From: Anastrepha obliqua
Lineage: Eukaryota; Arthropoda; Insecta; Diptera; Tephritidae
Direction of reading: 5' to 3'
NCBI RefSeq assembly: GCF_027943255.1
Contig: NC_072893.1
Coordinates: 43,174,001-43,238,000 of the forward strand
Length of the DNA: 64,000 nucleotides
Of this stretch, positions 22,274 through 32,948 are shown one piece after another (the stretch's first letter is position 1; the number at the start of each line of letters is the position of its first letter). The position numbers were made by a program, and so were the translations under genes. The notes beneath the pieces are model-generated. The model searched no databases, had not been told where the DNA came from, and saw only the letters and a program-made list of their open reading frames with translations.

Positions 22274-23542
22274 ACAGGGTGAACTTCAACATCAACGTCA
22301 AAATTGTTCTAATGACAGTTCAATATATTATTTATAAGCCATCAAAACCATTTGTGTCTCAGTTTTGTTGAATTTTTTTTTTTTCTGTGATGGAATTCGA
22401 AGGTAATAGAGTGATTGCGTTATATTTGGCTGGAAAATCAGAACCAGCTATTGTTCGTGAGCTCAGTCACCTCAAAGTGAATAAAATGTTTGTGTATCGC
22501 ACCATAAAACGTTACAATGATACTGGTAGCATTGCAAAACGCTATGGAGGTGGACCAAAAAAACCGCAACAACCCCAGAAATGGTTCGGAAAGTGAAGGC
22601 TCGACTTGAACGAAATCCACGTCGAAGTGGAAGAAAAATGGCCAAAGAACTGAAAATATCGCAAGACGGCATTCGACGCATATTGAAAAATGAGCTCAAG
22701 GTCAAGGTTTACAAGTTCCAAAAAGCACACGATCTTTCACCCCAGCAAAAAAAAGTTCGGTGCGAAAGAGCAAAGGAGTTGTTGCGCTTGCACGAACGTG
22801 AACAATTTCCTAACATTGTGTTTTCTGATGAAAAAGATTTCCCAATTGAGCAGTTCATAAACACTCAAAATGATCGTGTTTACTTGACCGAACGCTCATA
22901 CTAGAATTCGAGCCTACGTATGGCCACTCGAAGCAATTTTCCATCGCAAGTAATGGTTTGGGCCGCAGTGACCGCTGATGGACGCTCTCCAATCGTTTTT
23001 ATCGAGCCTGGTCTCAAAGTGAATGCGACTTATTATCGGAAAAATGTTTTAGAAGCTGCTTTAGAGCCGTGGACACGCAAACATTTCGGTCGTAGACCAT
23101 GGACGTTCCAACAGGACTCGGCACCGTCTCATAAAGCTCGCGTGAACCAAGAATGGTTAAAAAATATGTTCCACACTTCATTTCGTCCACACAATGGCTT
23201 TCGAATTCGCCAGACGCAAATCCGATGGACTATTCCATCTGGTCCATTTTGGAGAGCAAGGTGACGACTAAAAAATATGCCAGGATGGATGCGCTGAAAA
23301 AAGCGATTATACGAGAATGGATCAAAATACCTCAAGATCACATTCGTGCAGCATGCAACTCATTTTTTGACCGTTTGAAGGCTATAGTCAAGGCAAAAGG
23401 TGGTCATATCGAGCTAAAGTGAATAAATGTTAAAATTGTAATCATTTTTGAACAATTTTGTCTTTGAAATCAATAAAAACTAATTTCACTCAAAAAAGTT
23501 ATGCAGTTTTGAAAAGGTAACACTTCATATCGTTCACCCTGT
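22274..23542 (+). mobile_element. maT-like element (DD37D), nearly full length
   Basis: Terminal inverted repeats ACAGGGTGAAC (22275) and GTTCACCCTGT (23532-23542). It lies between two parts of a minus-strand LINE tail. The unit is about 1.27 kb, typical for the group. Confidence 0.8.
22390..23422 (+). pseudogene. maT-type DD37D transposase pseudogene
   Basis: From ATG 22390 (MEFEGNRVIALYLAGKSEPA) through the HTH segment KVKARLERNPRRSGRKMAKE, KELLRLHEREQFPNIVFSDE (first D), MVWAAVTADGRSPIVFIEPG, FQQDSAPSHKARVNQEWL (second D) to SNSPDANPMDYSIWSILESK (third D), ending GHIELK with a stop at 23420-23422. I count 37 residues between the second and third D, the DD37D (maT) spacing. Three breaks: a frameshift near 22560-22580; a TAG at 22902-22904 where the frame otherwise continues; and a one-base shift in the A run at about 23158-23164. 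Otherwise complete, so only lightly decayed. Confidence 0.85.
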
Positions 23543-23946
23543 AGTGCTGGATAGTCTTATTGAATTGAAATATTTATTGCAGGCAAAGTGGCCAGTAAGT
23601 ATTCCACTGAGTAATCTGAGGCCTTTTTCATCTAAGGTTAAAGCATATTTTTCCCTGTTGGCATTAAAGTTCAGGAGCTTTTTGGAGTCACTAAGACCTT
23701 TTGTGCCGTTCCAGTGGAATACGGGTTTTATTTGGGTATATATTCTGTAGTTTCCTGTTTTAGGTTGTTTTTGTTATGGAGGTTGGCCCTTCGGACCCTT
23801 TCTTGGCATAAGGCCCTTCTGCCTTCTCGTTTGCTATGTGTTTCTCATGTCCTGGTACCCAAATCAGGAGAACTTGATTAAGAGTCGCCAGTTTGTTGGG
23901 TGAATTGTTACACTCTATTAAGACTTTTGAGCGGCCTCGGTAGTCT

Positions 23947-24430
23947 CAGAGATTGCGGGTTCGTAAAGCATGTCCTCGCACTTTTCCAAATTTACCTACT
24001 TTCCTCAACCCCCAAAACTTATCCTTTCCCTCATTACTCCCGCACAATAGTCAGTACATTATTTGCACTGTGGCTGCTAAAACAAGCAAAAACAAAGAAA
24101 AACACAGAGTTACGTATTGCATGAGTGGCGCCAGCAAGAGGAAGTGGGCAATCAGGGTAATAGCGCAGACACACGAAATTTAGCGAAGTCCTCAACCATC
24201 TGTGCGATCCTTCTAGCAGAAAAAGGTGAAACACAGATGGGGCTCCAAGCAGTAAGAAGGCGTTGTTCTCAAGCAACGATAGATGGCCATTCCCATTTAG
24301 GACTGGTAGAGACAGGCTAATCACCTACCCTGTCAGAAATCAAAATAGATTAACGAAACCAACGCAAGACTGAGTCTTCCCGAGGCCCTCCCGAAAGGAG
24401 TAAACAAGGAAAAAAAAAATAAAAAGTTAG
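23947..24430 (+). repeat. unassigned insertion with A-rich 3' tail
   Basis: The LINE RNase H reading stops at about 24440 and resumes at about 23945. The sequence between ends, on the plus strand, with GGAAAAAAAAATAAAAAG, which looks like a retroposed tail. No coding family was recognised. It may be a SINE-like or truncated LINE insertion. Confidence 0.4.
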
Positions 24431-24829
24431 GACTTTTGAATTAAATGTAAAGCTATATAAGATTTTGAGGACTGATTGACTGTTCGAAAGTATTTTAGCT
24501 TTTACTTTTTCGAACTCTCTTTCGGATACGATTTCCACTGTTCCCAATATGGCGAAAAGCTCCGCCTGTAAAATTATAGTTTCTGTACTCAGTGTTAAAG
24601 ACTTGTGTGCTCTCGGCCCCATTATTCCTGCTCCTATCCCTTTGGCACATAATTGGCTAGTATTCCACTTTTTCAAAGATAAAAAAAAAAGATTTCCATC
24701 ATAAAAAATATTTTGTTTTTGTATTTAGTAAAAGAGTTATTCAAAAACAAAATTGGATGATAAATTTTGCCCCACCTTGCATGACATAATAACAATTTTA
24801 GTGTTTGCAGTGTGCCCAATGGCCGACAC

Positions 24830-25330
24830 TTCAACGATCTTAAAAGATCTTTTCTGTCCTACTACAAGTTTTAGAAGTACTTAATACTAGTCCTATTGAC
24901 TGACAGCCCTCCGTCGCAGCAACTGCATATATGGAGATACCGAGTATGATGATGCGAACCACACCTGCGGAGAACAGCTCTGTAACGCGCTATTGGTATA
25001 TTTACACCTGAAGAAATAATCGAGAAAATGATGATGACGAAGAAAAATGGAATGCCGTCGCAAATTTCGTGGAGGATATTATCTGAAAAAAGAAGCGTGA
25101 AATGGAAAGTTATGCTGAAGAGCATTGACCATAGGTTTCTCAAAACAGGCGACCCTGGACGCAGGATGAGTAAGTAAGTGACCTTCTTATGACGCCGTCT
25201 TGATCCTTTACCTCGAAGCAATGCAGAAGCAGGGGTGGTGGGAAAAATCCAAGAGAAGAGAAGGGATATTTTTAGTAGAATTACCACACGTAGTAGCGAA
25301 GATTACTACCATATATGGAACCAAGGCACT
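24830..25330 (+). pseudogene. LINE C-terminal tail fragment
   Basis: Plus-strand text CIYGDTEYDDANHT followed (one frame on) by GIFTPEEIIEKMMMTKKNG resembles the cysteine/histidine tail of R1/Jockey-type LINEs (C...C...DDAEHT.., then TPE.I...M). It is broken by stops and shifts; the ends are approximate. Confidence 0.55.
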
Positions 25331-25394
25331 TTTAACCCAACCTCACCGCCAAAAAAATAAAAAATAAAACCTTTTGATGTTTGTGTATCACTCA

Positions 25395-25800
25395 CTATTC
25401 TAGAGGCAGGCCGTTGACAGAGGGACTAACACGAATACCTTCCAAATAACTAAACAAACGTGGCCCAATTTCACCAAATCCAGAATTGAAGAGTTTTGAA
25501 GAAAGCCACGAGCAGACATATTCAGGTTTACATCAGTAATAACCGACCACTGGCCCTTGGAAGACCATACCAGGAAGATAGGGTGGCCGTACAACGATGG
25601 ATGTAGAATCTGCAATCAGTAAAAATCTAAGGATTCAGTGCTTCACCGCCTGTATGAGTGCCCAAGTCTGGGTGCTTTGCGGCATAGAATACGGGGGGAA
25701 TTCTCGGTGGTTTACTTGAAAGAAATTGCAGAGAAGAGTTTTAACGACATAGGCAGATTCATAGTCAAATCAAGATGGCTCGACTAAGAAAAAGTATTGG
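25395..25800 (+). pseudogene. LINE RNase H C-terminal tail fragment
   Basis: Encodes, in pieces, WPNFTKSRIEEF, VITDHWPLEDHTRKIGWPYN, DGCRICNQ and DSVLHRLYECPSLGALRHRI. This matches the ITGHWPxGxHAxxxG...CRxC...HxLCxCPALxxxR pattern of LINE tails. Stops near 25497 and 25619 show decay. It ends at FIVKSRWLD (about 25785). Confidence 0.7.
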
Positions 25801-26191
25801 CTCTACAAGTGGTTTATCAAAATGGCATTTTTTGTGCTAATTGCGACTGGGCTATGTCACTCAGACAACACCTCTACCACCACCACCACCATGAATGACG
25901 TATGACGCCCTAATGTTCATATATTTATATATGGTGGATAAGAAGCACACACACCCACGAACTAACAAAAGCATAACAGCCGGCATGCACACTCATATTT
26001 TGTGTTTAATATGTTTAATTCTGTCCATTAATTGTACTGTCAAGTGTACTCGTAACGCTTGAATTGTTGCATACAGGATTAAAAATCAAATGGACCGAAT
26101 CTATTGTACATGCATACACAAATATAATACATATTGACATATTGGTATGCGGTATGCGGTACTCATTATATACACACATAACATCCATATA
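25801..26191. other. intronic DNA with short simple repeats
   Basis: Contains CCACCACCACCACCA (about 25880-25890) and AT-rich text. No gene was seen. Confidence 0.35.
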
Positions 26192-27788
26192 CAGTGACCG
26201 ACAAAAGTCTACATACACTCCCCATTTCTACTGGATTGAAAGTTCAAAAACTTTACTGAACAATGTGTTTACACGGTTTTATTTGAAAGCTTGTTCTAAT
26301 CATTATAAACTTAAAAAAAATCCATACATTAACATAAAATAGCAAAGCTATGGCAAAAAAACTAAAACCAACGTTGAGAAAAGTCTACATACAGTACACA
26401 AATATCTTACTCCAGTCTGAAAAACTTCGCTTAACTCTAAATAATATTCCTTCTTAGTATTTAGTTGGTCCACCATTAGCATCAAGTACAGCTTGAAGCC
26501 GTCGTGGCATCGGGGTGACTAAATTTGTTAACTCTGCAGAAGTTATATTGTTCCCATCTTCTATTAGTCGTTCTTTGAGTACTGAAGCGCTTGAAATCGG
26601 ATTTTTTCTAATTTTTCGATCTAAAATTTCCCAGACATGTTCAATAATATCCAAATCTGGGCTTTGCGGTGGTGTATTTAATTGCCTTGGAGCACGGTAA
26701 AGCAGCCAATCCTTCACAATGTGTGCTGTGTGCTTTGAATCGTTATCTTGTTGAAACACCCAACCCAGACCAAGCTTCAAATCATCCACCAACGATTTCA
26801 GATTGACTTCCAATAGTGACTTGTATTTAATTATAACGATCCATATTACCTTCAATCAATACTAATCTTCCAACTCCAGATGCAGCAACAGCTCCCCAAA
26901 CCATTACATTGCCGCCACCGTGCTTCACTGTTGATACCAAATTCTTCGAACTCAGTGCAGTATTTTTTTTCCTCCACACTTTTGCTCTTCTATCGCTACT
27001 GAATATATTAAACTTCGACTCATCTGTCAACAAAACTTTTTGCCAAAAATCCTGCCGCTTTTCCCTGTGTGCTTTGGCGAACTCCAGGCGAAGTTTACGG
27101 TTTTTTCACAAATAAGAGGCTTTTTTCGTGGTGTTCTACTATGAAACCCGTTTTTGTTCAGAGCTCTTTGAATTGTTCTTGGATGAACACATTTGCTGGA
27201 TGAGCTTGCTATATCCTCGGTCAATTTCGGAGCAGAAACTTTTGGATTTTCGTCCTCTTCTGTTAGAATCAAGCTGACGTCTCTGCGAGATAGTTTGCTC
27301 GGGCGGCCACTGCATGGCTTATTTTCAGTGAAACCACCATTTTTAAAGTTTTTTACAATGGTCTGGATTATTGCACGACTTAAGTTTAAGAAGTTTAAAA
27401 CTAAATTTCTAACGTCAACTGATATTTCTTTTTGAGGAGCCTTTGTAGACGCTTAAGTATTCAAATTGCAACTAAAATCAATATTAGCAAAGCAACAAAC
27501 ATAAGAAAGAAAGAAATATACAAACGGTATTTTACCGTTATCACAACATAGGATATCAGAGTACAAGCTAGGAAAGTGGTTCTGTATGTACACTTTGGTC
27601 AACGCTGTTTTTGCGTTTTTTTAGCATAACTGTGTTGTTTTATGTTAAAGAATGGATTTGTTTTAGTTAAGTCGAATAGAAAAAGGTTTCAAATGAAATT
27701 GCAAAAACACATTTTTTAAGCAAAGTGTTTGTACTTTGTAAACAACGAAAGAGAGAGGTGTATGTATGTAGACTTCTGTCGACCACTG
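26192..27788 (-). mobile_element. Tc1-type element (DD34E) with IR/DR ends
   Basis: A 1597-bp element flanked by TA (26190-26191, 27789-27790). Outer ends CAGTGACCGACAAAAGTCTA and (rc) CAGTGGTCGACAGAAGTCTA. A second binding-site-like copy lies about 180-205 bp inside each end (26374-26396, GAGAAAAGTCTACATACAGT; 27582-27607, rc GACCAAAGTGTACATACAGA). Two sites per end is the inverted/direct-repeat plan of Tc1 relatives such as Minos and Paris. Confidence 0.9.
26457..27453 (-). pseudogene. Tc1 transposase pseudogene
   Basis: Minus-strand reading: STKAPQKEISVDVRNLVLNF, TENKPCSGRPSKLSRRDVSL, the second HTH region HPRTIQRALNKNGFHSRTPR, TDESKFNIFSSDRRAKVWRK (first D), GGGNVMVWGAVAASGVGRLV, GWVFQQDNDSKHTAHIVKDW (second D) and TPPQSPDLDIIEHVWEILDR (E), ending VLDANGGPTKY. 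I count 34 residues between the second D and the E (DD34E). Breaks: frameshifts near 27100-27040 and 26830-26850, and no ATG at the start, where the codon before STKA reads GCG. The enzyme would be nuclear and bind the element ends; this copy is inactive. Confidence 0.9.
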
Positions 27789-28500
27789 TATACGTATGTA
27801 TCGGACTACGACGTGGGACTAAGTGGGTGAATAACTTGAAAATTATGTGGGATTAAAAAGTCATCGGCGGGGATTAGTTGCTAAGCAGGAATTTATGTGG
27901 CGAATGCAAAAAGAAAGCGAAATTAATAATAGAAATAGAAAATGAAAAATAAATACATATATTTTTTTGTTTTTTTCAAAAGCAACAAAAGTGACAAACC
28001 TACTTCTTTTCTAATTTTAAAAAAGAAAAATATTCTCTATTAAATACGAGTAAATATTTCCTTAAATATTTTTTCCGAAAAAAATAAGGAATTTGTCATA
28101 TTCATTGTTATTATTTTATTTTGTTTAAAGGACATTTATTTTTATGCACATAAATAACACAAAGTACAAGTACAAGTACAACTATTTACATTGAATATTC
28201 GAGGCATAGTACATTATTCACTTCATATGCACGTAAGTTTCTTGGTAAAAGATTTTTTTTTTTGCACAAAAATTAGTTTTTTTTTTATAAAAACTGTGTC
28301 AGCATTGATTTGCAGCGAAATTTTCGTATTCAAATTATATGACATGAATGAGAAATATTAAAGGGCATGTAATGAAATTATAAAATGAAAAATGTTTAAT
28401 TATGCTAACTCTTTTTTATTGTTTTTTCTTAACTTGTTTCTTCCAGAAAGAAACCATAAATATTTTTATTGATTTTCCCAACATCTGCATCGCTAAAAAT
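27789..28500. other. AT-rich DNA downstream of SmydA gene 2
   Basis: No gene or family repeat was seen. It contains ACAAGTACAAGTACAAGTAC-like short repeats near 28163-28183 and long T runs. Confidence 0.35.
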
Positions 28501-28502
28501 CT

Positions 28503-28513
28503 TTTATTTTATT
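28503..28513 (-). terminator. candidate polyadenylation signals of SmydA gene 2
   Basis: Minus-strand AATAAAATAAA (two overlapping AATAAA hexamers) lies about 70-80 bp after the TAG stop at 28585-28587, a usual distance for a cleavage/polyadenylation signal. Confidence 0.45.
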
Positions 28514-28584
28514 CTTTCTTAATTTTTCAATTTCTTTATACAAAAATTCATTCCTTCCTGTTTGCCGCCTCCTGCTTCCTGCTT

Positions 28585-29031
28585 CTACTTCACTTCCTTC
28601 GCCTTCTGAGTCTCCAAATAGCTGCGCATCACACAATCACCCAGGCCCAGCTTGTCCATGATCTCCAATATATCATCACAAAATTTCGCTTTTGCTGTCA
28701 CTTCGTCATCAGTGCAATCCTCTCGTTTCTTCGCCAGACGCGCTATCACTTGCAGCTTCGCATCGATTACCGCATGATTACTATCGGGTATAAAGCCAGA
28801 GCTTTTGTCTCTCAAGTAGAGCACCACCGATTTGAGTGACTTCGAATTGAATTTGGAACTAATAGCACCAGCTGCAAAATCTTGCGCCTTAGCCATTTGC
28901 GAATGCGTCGATTTTTGTTTGCAAACCAAGCAATTCCAATTCGGATGCGGCATACCGGTGGTCTCGGGCACGGCCAGTCCGCTGCAGTTGGTGTCGCGAC
29001 AATAGAGCGCAGATATGAAGGCACCTTTTTC
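28585..29031 (-). CDS. SmydA-like gene 2, terminal coding exon
   Basis: Encodes 148 residues starting EKGAFISALYCRD and ending TQKAKEVK, stop TAG at 28585-28587. The start after an AG acceptor (29032-29033), preceded by a pyrimidine-rich tract, is in phase 0 and would follow the phase-0 donor of the exon at 54911-55762. The junction then reads CSDPT-EKGAF, as SmydA proteins have at this point (CxxCxDPTExGxxxxAL, family knowledge). The exon holds a Cys cluster (C-x4-C ... C-x2-C: YCRDTNCSG, NCLVC) followed by an alpha-helical C-terminal domain (AISSKFNSKSLKSVVLYLRD to EIMDKLGLGDCVMRSYLE) as in the family. With exon 1 the protein would be 432 residues. The link across the 25.9-kb intron is inferred; an extra small exon is possible. 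Confidence 0.8.
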   Translation of the reverse strand, partial: EKGAFISALYCRDTNCSGLAVPETTGMPHPNWNCLVCKQKSTHSQMAKAQDFAAGAISSKFNSKSLKSVVLYLRDKSSGFIPDSNHAVIDAKLQVIARLAKKREDCTDDEVTAKAKFCDDILEIMDKLGLGDCVMRSYLETQKAKEVK

Positions 29032-29050
29032 CTTTTGTTGGTAAAGAGAG
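29032..29050 (-). promoter_or_regulatory. 3' splice acceptor of SmydA gene 2 terminal exon
   Basis: The minus strand reads CTCTCTTTACCAACAAAAG before GAAAAAGGT. The AG at 29032-29033 (minus orientation) follows a pyrimidine-rich tract and gives phase 0 entry, matching the donor of the first exon. Confidence 0.65.
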
Positions 29051-29389
29051 GAGATTTGCAAATAGAAAATTTGTATTAGTAAAATAAAGAAAAAGTAAAT
29101 AACAATAATTTTCGTGTTTGATCAAAGAAAAATATTTGGAAACTTTAATGAATGAATTACTGACCACTCATACAGCGCTATGATTTGCCTTTCTCAATGA
29201 AAAGAGACTCTGTAAATAATCTCCAAATGATTCTGTTTCATTTCATACTAAAAATATTTGTTTATTTGAAATAATGTTGTGTAGAGATGCTAATATGTTT
29301 TTGTAAACTCAAACAAAAATTTAAAGGTAAAGATCTTATGTAGGAACATAGAAGTGCAGTGTTGGAGAAAATAATGCAAACAGAACTTT

Positions 29390-29490
29390 CTGACGACAGT
29401 CGATTCTACGTTACCGGAATAACCTGGCCAAGGACCAGTACAGTCCCCGTTCATATTGGGGAATTATAAGGCTGCTACAATAACAACAAC
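29390..29490. repeat. dispersed repeat with GTTACCGGAA box and (CAA)n tail
   Basis: GACAGTCGATTCTACGTTAC followed by CGGAATAACCTGG, then GGCTGCTACAATAACAACAA. A second copy of the box lies at 52843-52930 (CAGTCGGTTCTAGGTTACCG). This looks like the end of a retroposon family with a CAA-rich tail; its class was not determined. Confidence 0.5.
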
Positions 29491-29710
29491 AAGACTTTTA
29501 ATACACTTTTTTTTATCAAATTCCAGCTATTTTTTTTAATTTTAAGCAGCTTGCGAAATATTCATAAATTTTAATATAAAAATAACAGAATCTTTTTAAT
29601 TTGCTTAAAAACAACAACAACAAAAACCAGACTTTTAATATAATTTTTCTTATTATTATTATGTTTTTTTAAAAAACTTCCAGCTAATTTTTTGAGGTAA
29701 TCAGTAAAAA
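29487..29710. repeat. tandem duplication, about 125 bp, two copies
   Basis: The order CAACAACAA...GACTTTTAATA...TTTTT...TTCCAGCTA occurs at about 29485-29533 and again at 29610-29687, separated by AT-rich text; the spacing is about 125-155 bp. It may be one old duplication next to the CAA-rich tail. Confidence 0.4.
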
Positions 29711-29904
29711 ACAAAAAACATATTCCAGTTTCCCGGAAAACTGAAAACCTCGATGGAAGCACTAGGATCTTAAGAACGGAGCTGAGCCCTCCGAAAGGGA
29801 CTGGTCTTTAGGTTGACTGCCTAATATCAGGTTAAAAAATAATTGTCACGAACCCTACACAGCCTCTTATTGGAAACAACAATCAACGATATCGACCCTC
29901 GCAA

Positions 29905-31130
29905 CGTTTAAAGGATAATGATATGAATATAGGTACATGGAATGTTCGCACAATGCTAAAACCAGGAAAAATTGCAGAAATAGTTGACGAATTAATAGAA
30001 TACAAAATAAATATATGTGCCCTACGGGAAATAAGATGGAAAGATAGTGGTGAGATAAAGGATGTCTGTTGTCGCCATTTTTGTTCACTTTATACCTAAA
30101 CGATTTGCACGACTATTTAGAAGGTGGACTATTGGTTGAGGGCATGAATATACATACGTCTTCTCCTTTATGCCGATGATATTGTTCTCCTGGCGATTAA
30201 CCCTAAAGTCATGCAATCCACGATTACTAACCTGGAGAAATACTGCGCTGAATGCAATATGGAAGTAAGCCCAAATAAATCCGAGATAATGGAGGCTAAA
30301 AAATGGTGGTACTAAGCTGAAGAAATTAAATTGGTGGCGGCCGAATATAAATATCTTGGTGTCATTCTCACACCCAAAATGGCATTCGACAAGCACTTAG
30401 AAGCCAGGAATACATCAGCAAAAGCTAGTATTAATTGCACATAGAACGATTTTTTAGCGAAGCTATTCATTTCATTAAAATAAAAATGGAAGTGGTTCCA
30501 AGCGGTATGCAGAGCGATACAACCTACGCAGCGCAAGTTTGGGGAAATGCCTTATTCGGTGAAGTAAATAGACTTCAATGTTACTTTATAAAATAATCCT
30601 CAAACTACCCGACTTCACTCCAAATTATGCAATAACATTAGAAACTAATTTAGAAGATAGCCGCATGTATTCTTTAGAACTACACATGAAGTATATCTGG
30701 AAAACTATTTATAAATATAATTGCAACAGACTCCCACACAAACTTACAGAAGGCATCTTAAGTAAAAACGTGTTTTGGCTTAAGCATCTGAACGACATGG
30801 GAATGGACTTCGGTCTAAAGTTTGCAGAAAACATCACCGCTACAGACTGGCAAGATCGCTGTGTGCAACTTCTTACCGAAATGAAAATAAAAGATATCAA
30901 CATGGCAAGGCAAAAAGCGCAGTCAAGCACGACGCGAATTTATAAACATTTAGACTACTCAAAAGGGGAATCATATATTAAAGAAGATATGCGGCTAAAA
31001 AATAATTGTCACGAACCCTACACAGCGAAGCCATTCATTTCGTTAAAATAAAAATGGAAGTTGTTCCAAGCGATACAAACCTACGCAGAGCAAGTTTGGG
31101 GGCATGCCTTATTATTCCATAATAAGTATA
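29905..31130 (+). pseudogene. LINE fragments: endonuclease start, RT core and C-terminus
   Basis: Three parts in order on the plus strand: an AP-endonuclease start (NIGTWNVRTMLKPGKIAEIV and INICALREIRW, 29920-30045); an RT segment [53 protein letters not shown] and YKYLGVILTPKMAFDKHLEA (30062-30410), which contains the YADD active site in an intact block; and a C-terminal region open from 30578 to 31051 (MLLYKIILKLPDFTPNYA ... WQDRCVQLLTEMKIKDIN). Large deletions join the parts. LINE RTs copy element RNA at a nicked target site. The frame is broken at several points. The clade was not assigned. Confidence 0.7.
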
Positions 31131-31196
31131 TATGACCCCACCGAAGATAGTGAAGACAACATTAAGGAGGAATTTTTTGGCAAACTAGAAGAACGG

Positions 31197-32090
31197 TTGG
31201 TTTAAACAGCTGACGCGCGTTTCGTGTTTTGTTTCACTGTCAAACATCTTCAGTTTGGTCTATAGTTTAACCATGAATCGTCTTACAAACGAACAACGCT
31301 TGCAAATCATTGCATTTTATTATAAAAATGCGTATTCTGTTAAGAAAGTTTAAAGTCGAAAAATTGTGTTCAGCGATGAAGTTCATTTTTGGATCAATGG
31401 GTACGTAAATAAGCAGAATTGTCGATTTTGGAGTGAAGATCAGCCAGAAGAATTGCAAGAGCTACCAATTTATCCAGAAAAGGTCACAGTTTGGTGCGGT
31501 TTATGGGCTGGAGGTATCCTTGGACCGTACTTCTTCAAAGACGCTGCGAATCGTAACGTAACTGTGAATGGTGAGCGCTATCGTGAAATGATATCCAACT
31601 TTTTTTTGCCCAAAATGCAAGAGCTTGTCATGCATGACATGTAGTTTCAGCAAGACGGTCCCACATGCCACACAGCACGCGTAATAATGGACTTGTTGAG
31701 AGGCGTGTTCGGTGAACATTTTATTTCACGTTCGGGACCTGTCAATTGTCCACCTAGATTGTGCGACATAACGCTTTTAGATTATTTTTTGTGGGGCTAT
31801 GTTAAAGCTCATGTCTATTCAGACAAGCCTGCTTGAATTAACGCATTGGAAGACAACACTAAAGCATTTATATGTGAGATACCGGCCGAAACATTAGAAA
31901 GAGTATGCCAAAATTGGACTAAGCGGATGGACCATTTGAAGCGCAGTCGCGGTTAACAATTGCATGAAATAATCTTCAAACATTAAATTATATGGGCCGT
32001 ACCATCGATTTAAATAAAAATTGCATGCATTTTTCTGAATTTTACGTGTGTTTTTTTGAAAAACTTTCCTATAGCTCTTAAAAAATCACC
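31197..32090 (+). mobile_element. DD41D element, family R2, second copy, internally deleted
   Basis: Matches the R2 element at 18121-20463 from CAGCTGACGC (31208) through ATGAATCGTCTTACAAACGA (31273) with no Helitron at the insertion site, then jumps at about 31352 to FSDEVHFWINGYVNKQNCRF. It continues through GGILGPYFFKDAANRNVTVN to MQELVMHDM, where the codon for Trp has become TAG (31642-31644). The PPR-DLTPLDFFLWG region is present but degraded (31745-31800: GDITLLDYFLWGYV). The right end is GCTCTTAAAAAATCACCC; the left terminal repeat is lost. Confidence 0.8.
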
Positions 32091-32094
32091 CGTC

Positions 32095-32945
32095 GGCATT
32101 GATATTTATTGCCTATTTATGGATTTTCACAAAGCTTATTGAATTTGTTATTATGACCCTTGCACTATACGCTAGCAAACGTTATAGTGCAAGGTGAGTG
32201 TACGGAACCGTTCTCTATTGCCTCAGGAGTTAAACAAGCAGATGAACTCTTAACGCTGATATTTAGCCTGGTGTTACATGCAATACTAAACAAAATAAAC
32301 CCGAATGGAAGCATCTACAACAAGCCATTGCCAAAGTGTGCCTATGCAAATGATATATAATATTAATAATGGCAAAAACTAAAAACGAACTGCAGGTTGC
32401 GTTCAAAAAGCTGGAGGAAAGAATACATCTAGGTGGACTGATTGCTGATCTAAAATATTATCGCGTGAGCAAAAATTAAGAATGTATAAAGTCCTGCTAC
32501 GGCCTGTGTTTACATATGGATGTGAAATATGGACGCTGAAAGCTAACGAGACCAAACAGCTGATGTGATTTGAAAGAAGAGTGCTCCGAAAGATCTATGG
32601 TCCGCTTAGACTGGCAGATGGCTCTTATCGCATTAGGCTCAATGCTTAACTTGAAGACATAGTTAAGCAAGAAACTACAATAAGATTTATTATAGTCTCA
32701 ACGACTTAGATGGCTGGGGCAAGTGACTAGAATGCCAAGGGAGCGATCAACGAGAAAGGCACTAGATCTTCGCCCAATTGGAGAAAGAAAAAGGAGACGC
32801 CCGAGGAAAAGGTGGCTATAAGGTGTGGAGGCTGATCTTAAGAAAATGCGCGTGCAATGTTGACGGCAAGTGGCTGTAAATCGAGATCGATGGCAAGAAG
32901 CTGTGAATGGTTCACCGAGGACTGTGGCGCTAAGAAGAAAAAGAA
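32095..32945 (+). pseudogene. RTE-like LINE fragment, RT C-terminal part
   Basis: Encodes VIVQGECTEPFSIASGVKQ then LLTLIFSLVLHAILNKINPN, CAYANDI (a mutated YADD), KNELQVAFKKLEERI, and after a gap LRMYKVLLRPVFTYGCEIW, FERRVLRKIYGPLRLADGSY, RWLG-like text and RDRWQEAVNGSPRTVALRRK. This string is typical of RTE-type polymerase C-termini. Stops at 32357-32359 and 32566 and frameshifts show decay. The DNA ends at an AT-rich tandem array. Confidence 0.75.
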
Positions 32946-32948
32946 GTA

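Larger units (their letters stand above)
22085..24690 (-). pseudogene. non-LTR retrotransposon RNase H to C-terminus, split by two insertions
   Basis: Minus-strand reading from the right: GAGIMGPRAHKSLTLSTETI, LQAELFAILGTVEIV and ILSNSQSVLKIL (24676-24440), then after an interruption at about 23947-24430, LLIWVPGHEKHIANEKAEG and YAKKGSEGPTS (23920-23770). A maT element follows (22274-23542), and finally the zinc-knuckle tail RFCCGKEESMDHLITKH with YVLENEDLQMLPL (22270-22100). These are the RNase H domain (ending in the WVPGH block) and CCHC tail of a Jockey/R1-like LINE. Multiple stops and shifts. The reverse transcriptase is not present. Confidence 0.65.

Noticed and set aside
25880..25892. 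CCACCACCACCACCA as coding His/Pro run
   Set aside because: No open frame of use; simple trinucleotide repeat.
28402..28839. 145-codon plus frame
   Set aside because: Its right half is antisense to the SmydA gene 2 terminal exon and the left half is Phe-rich AT translation.
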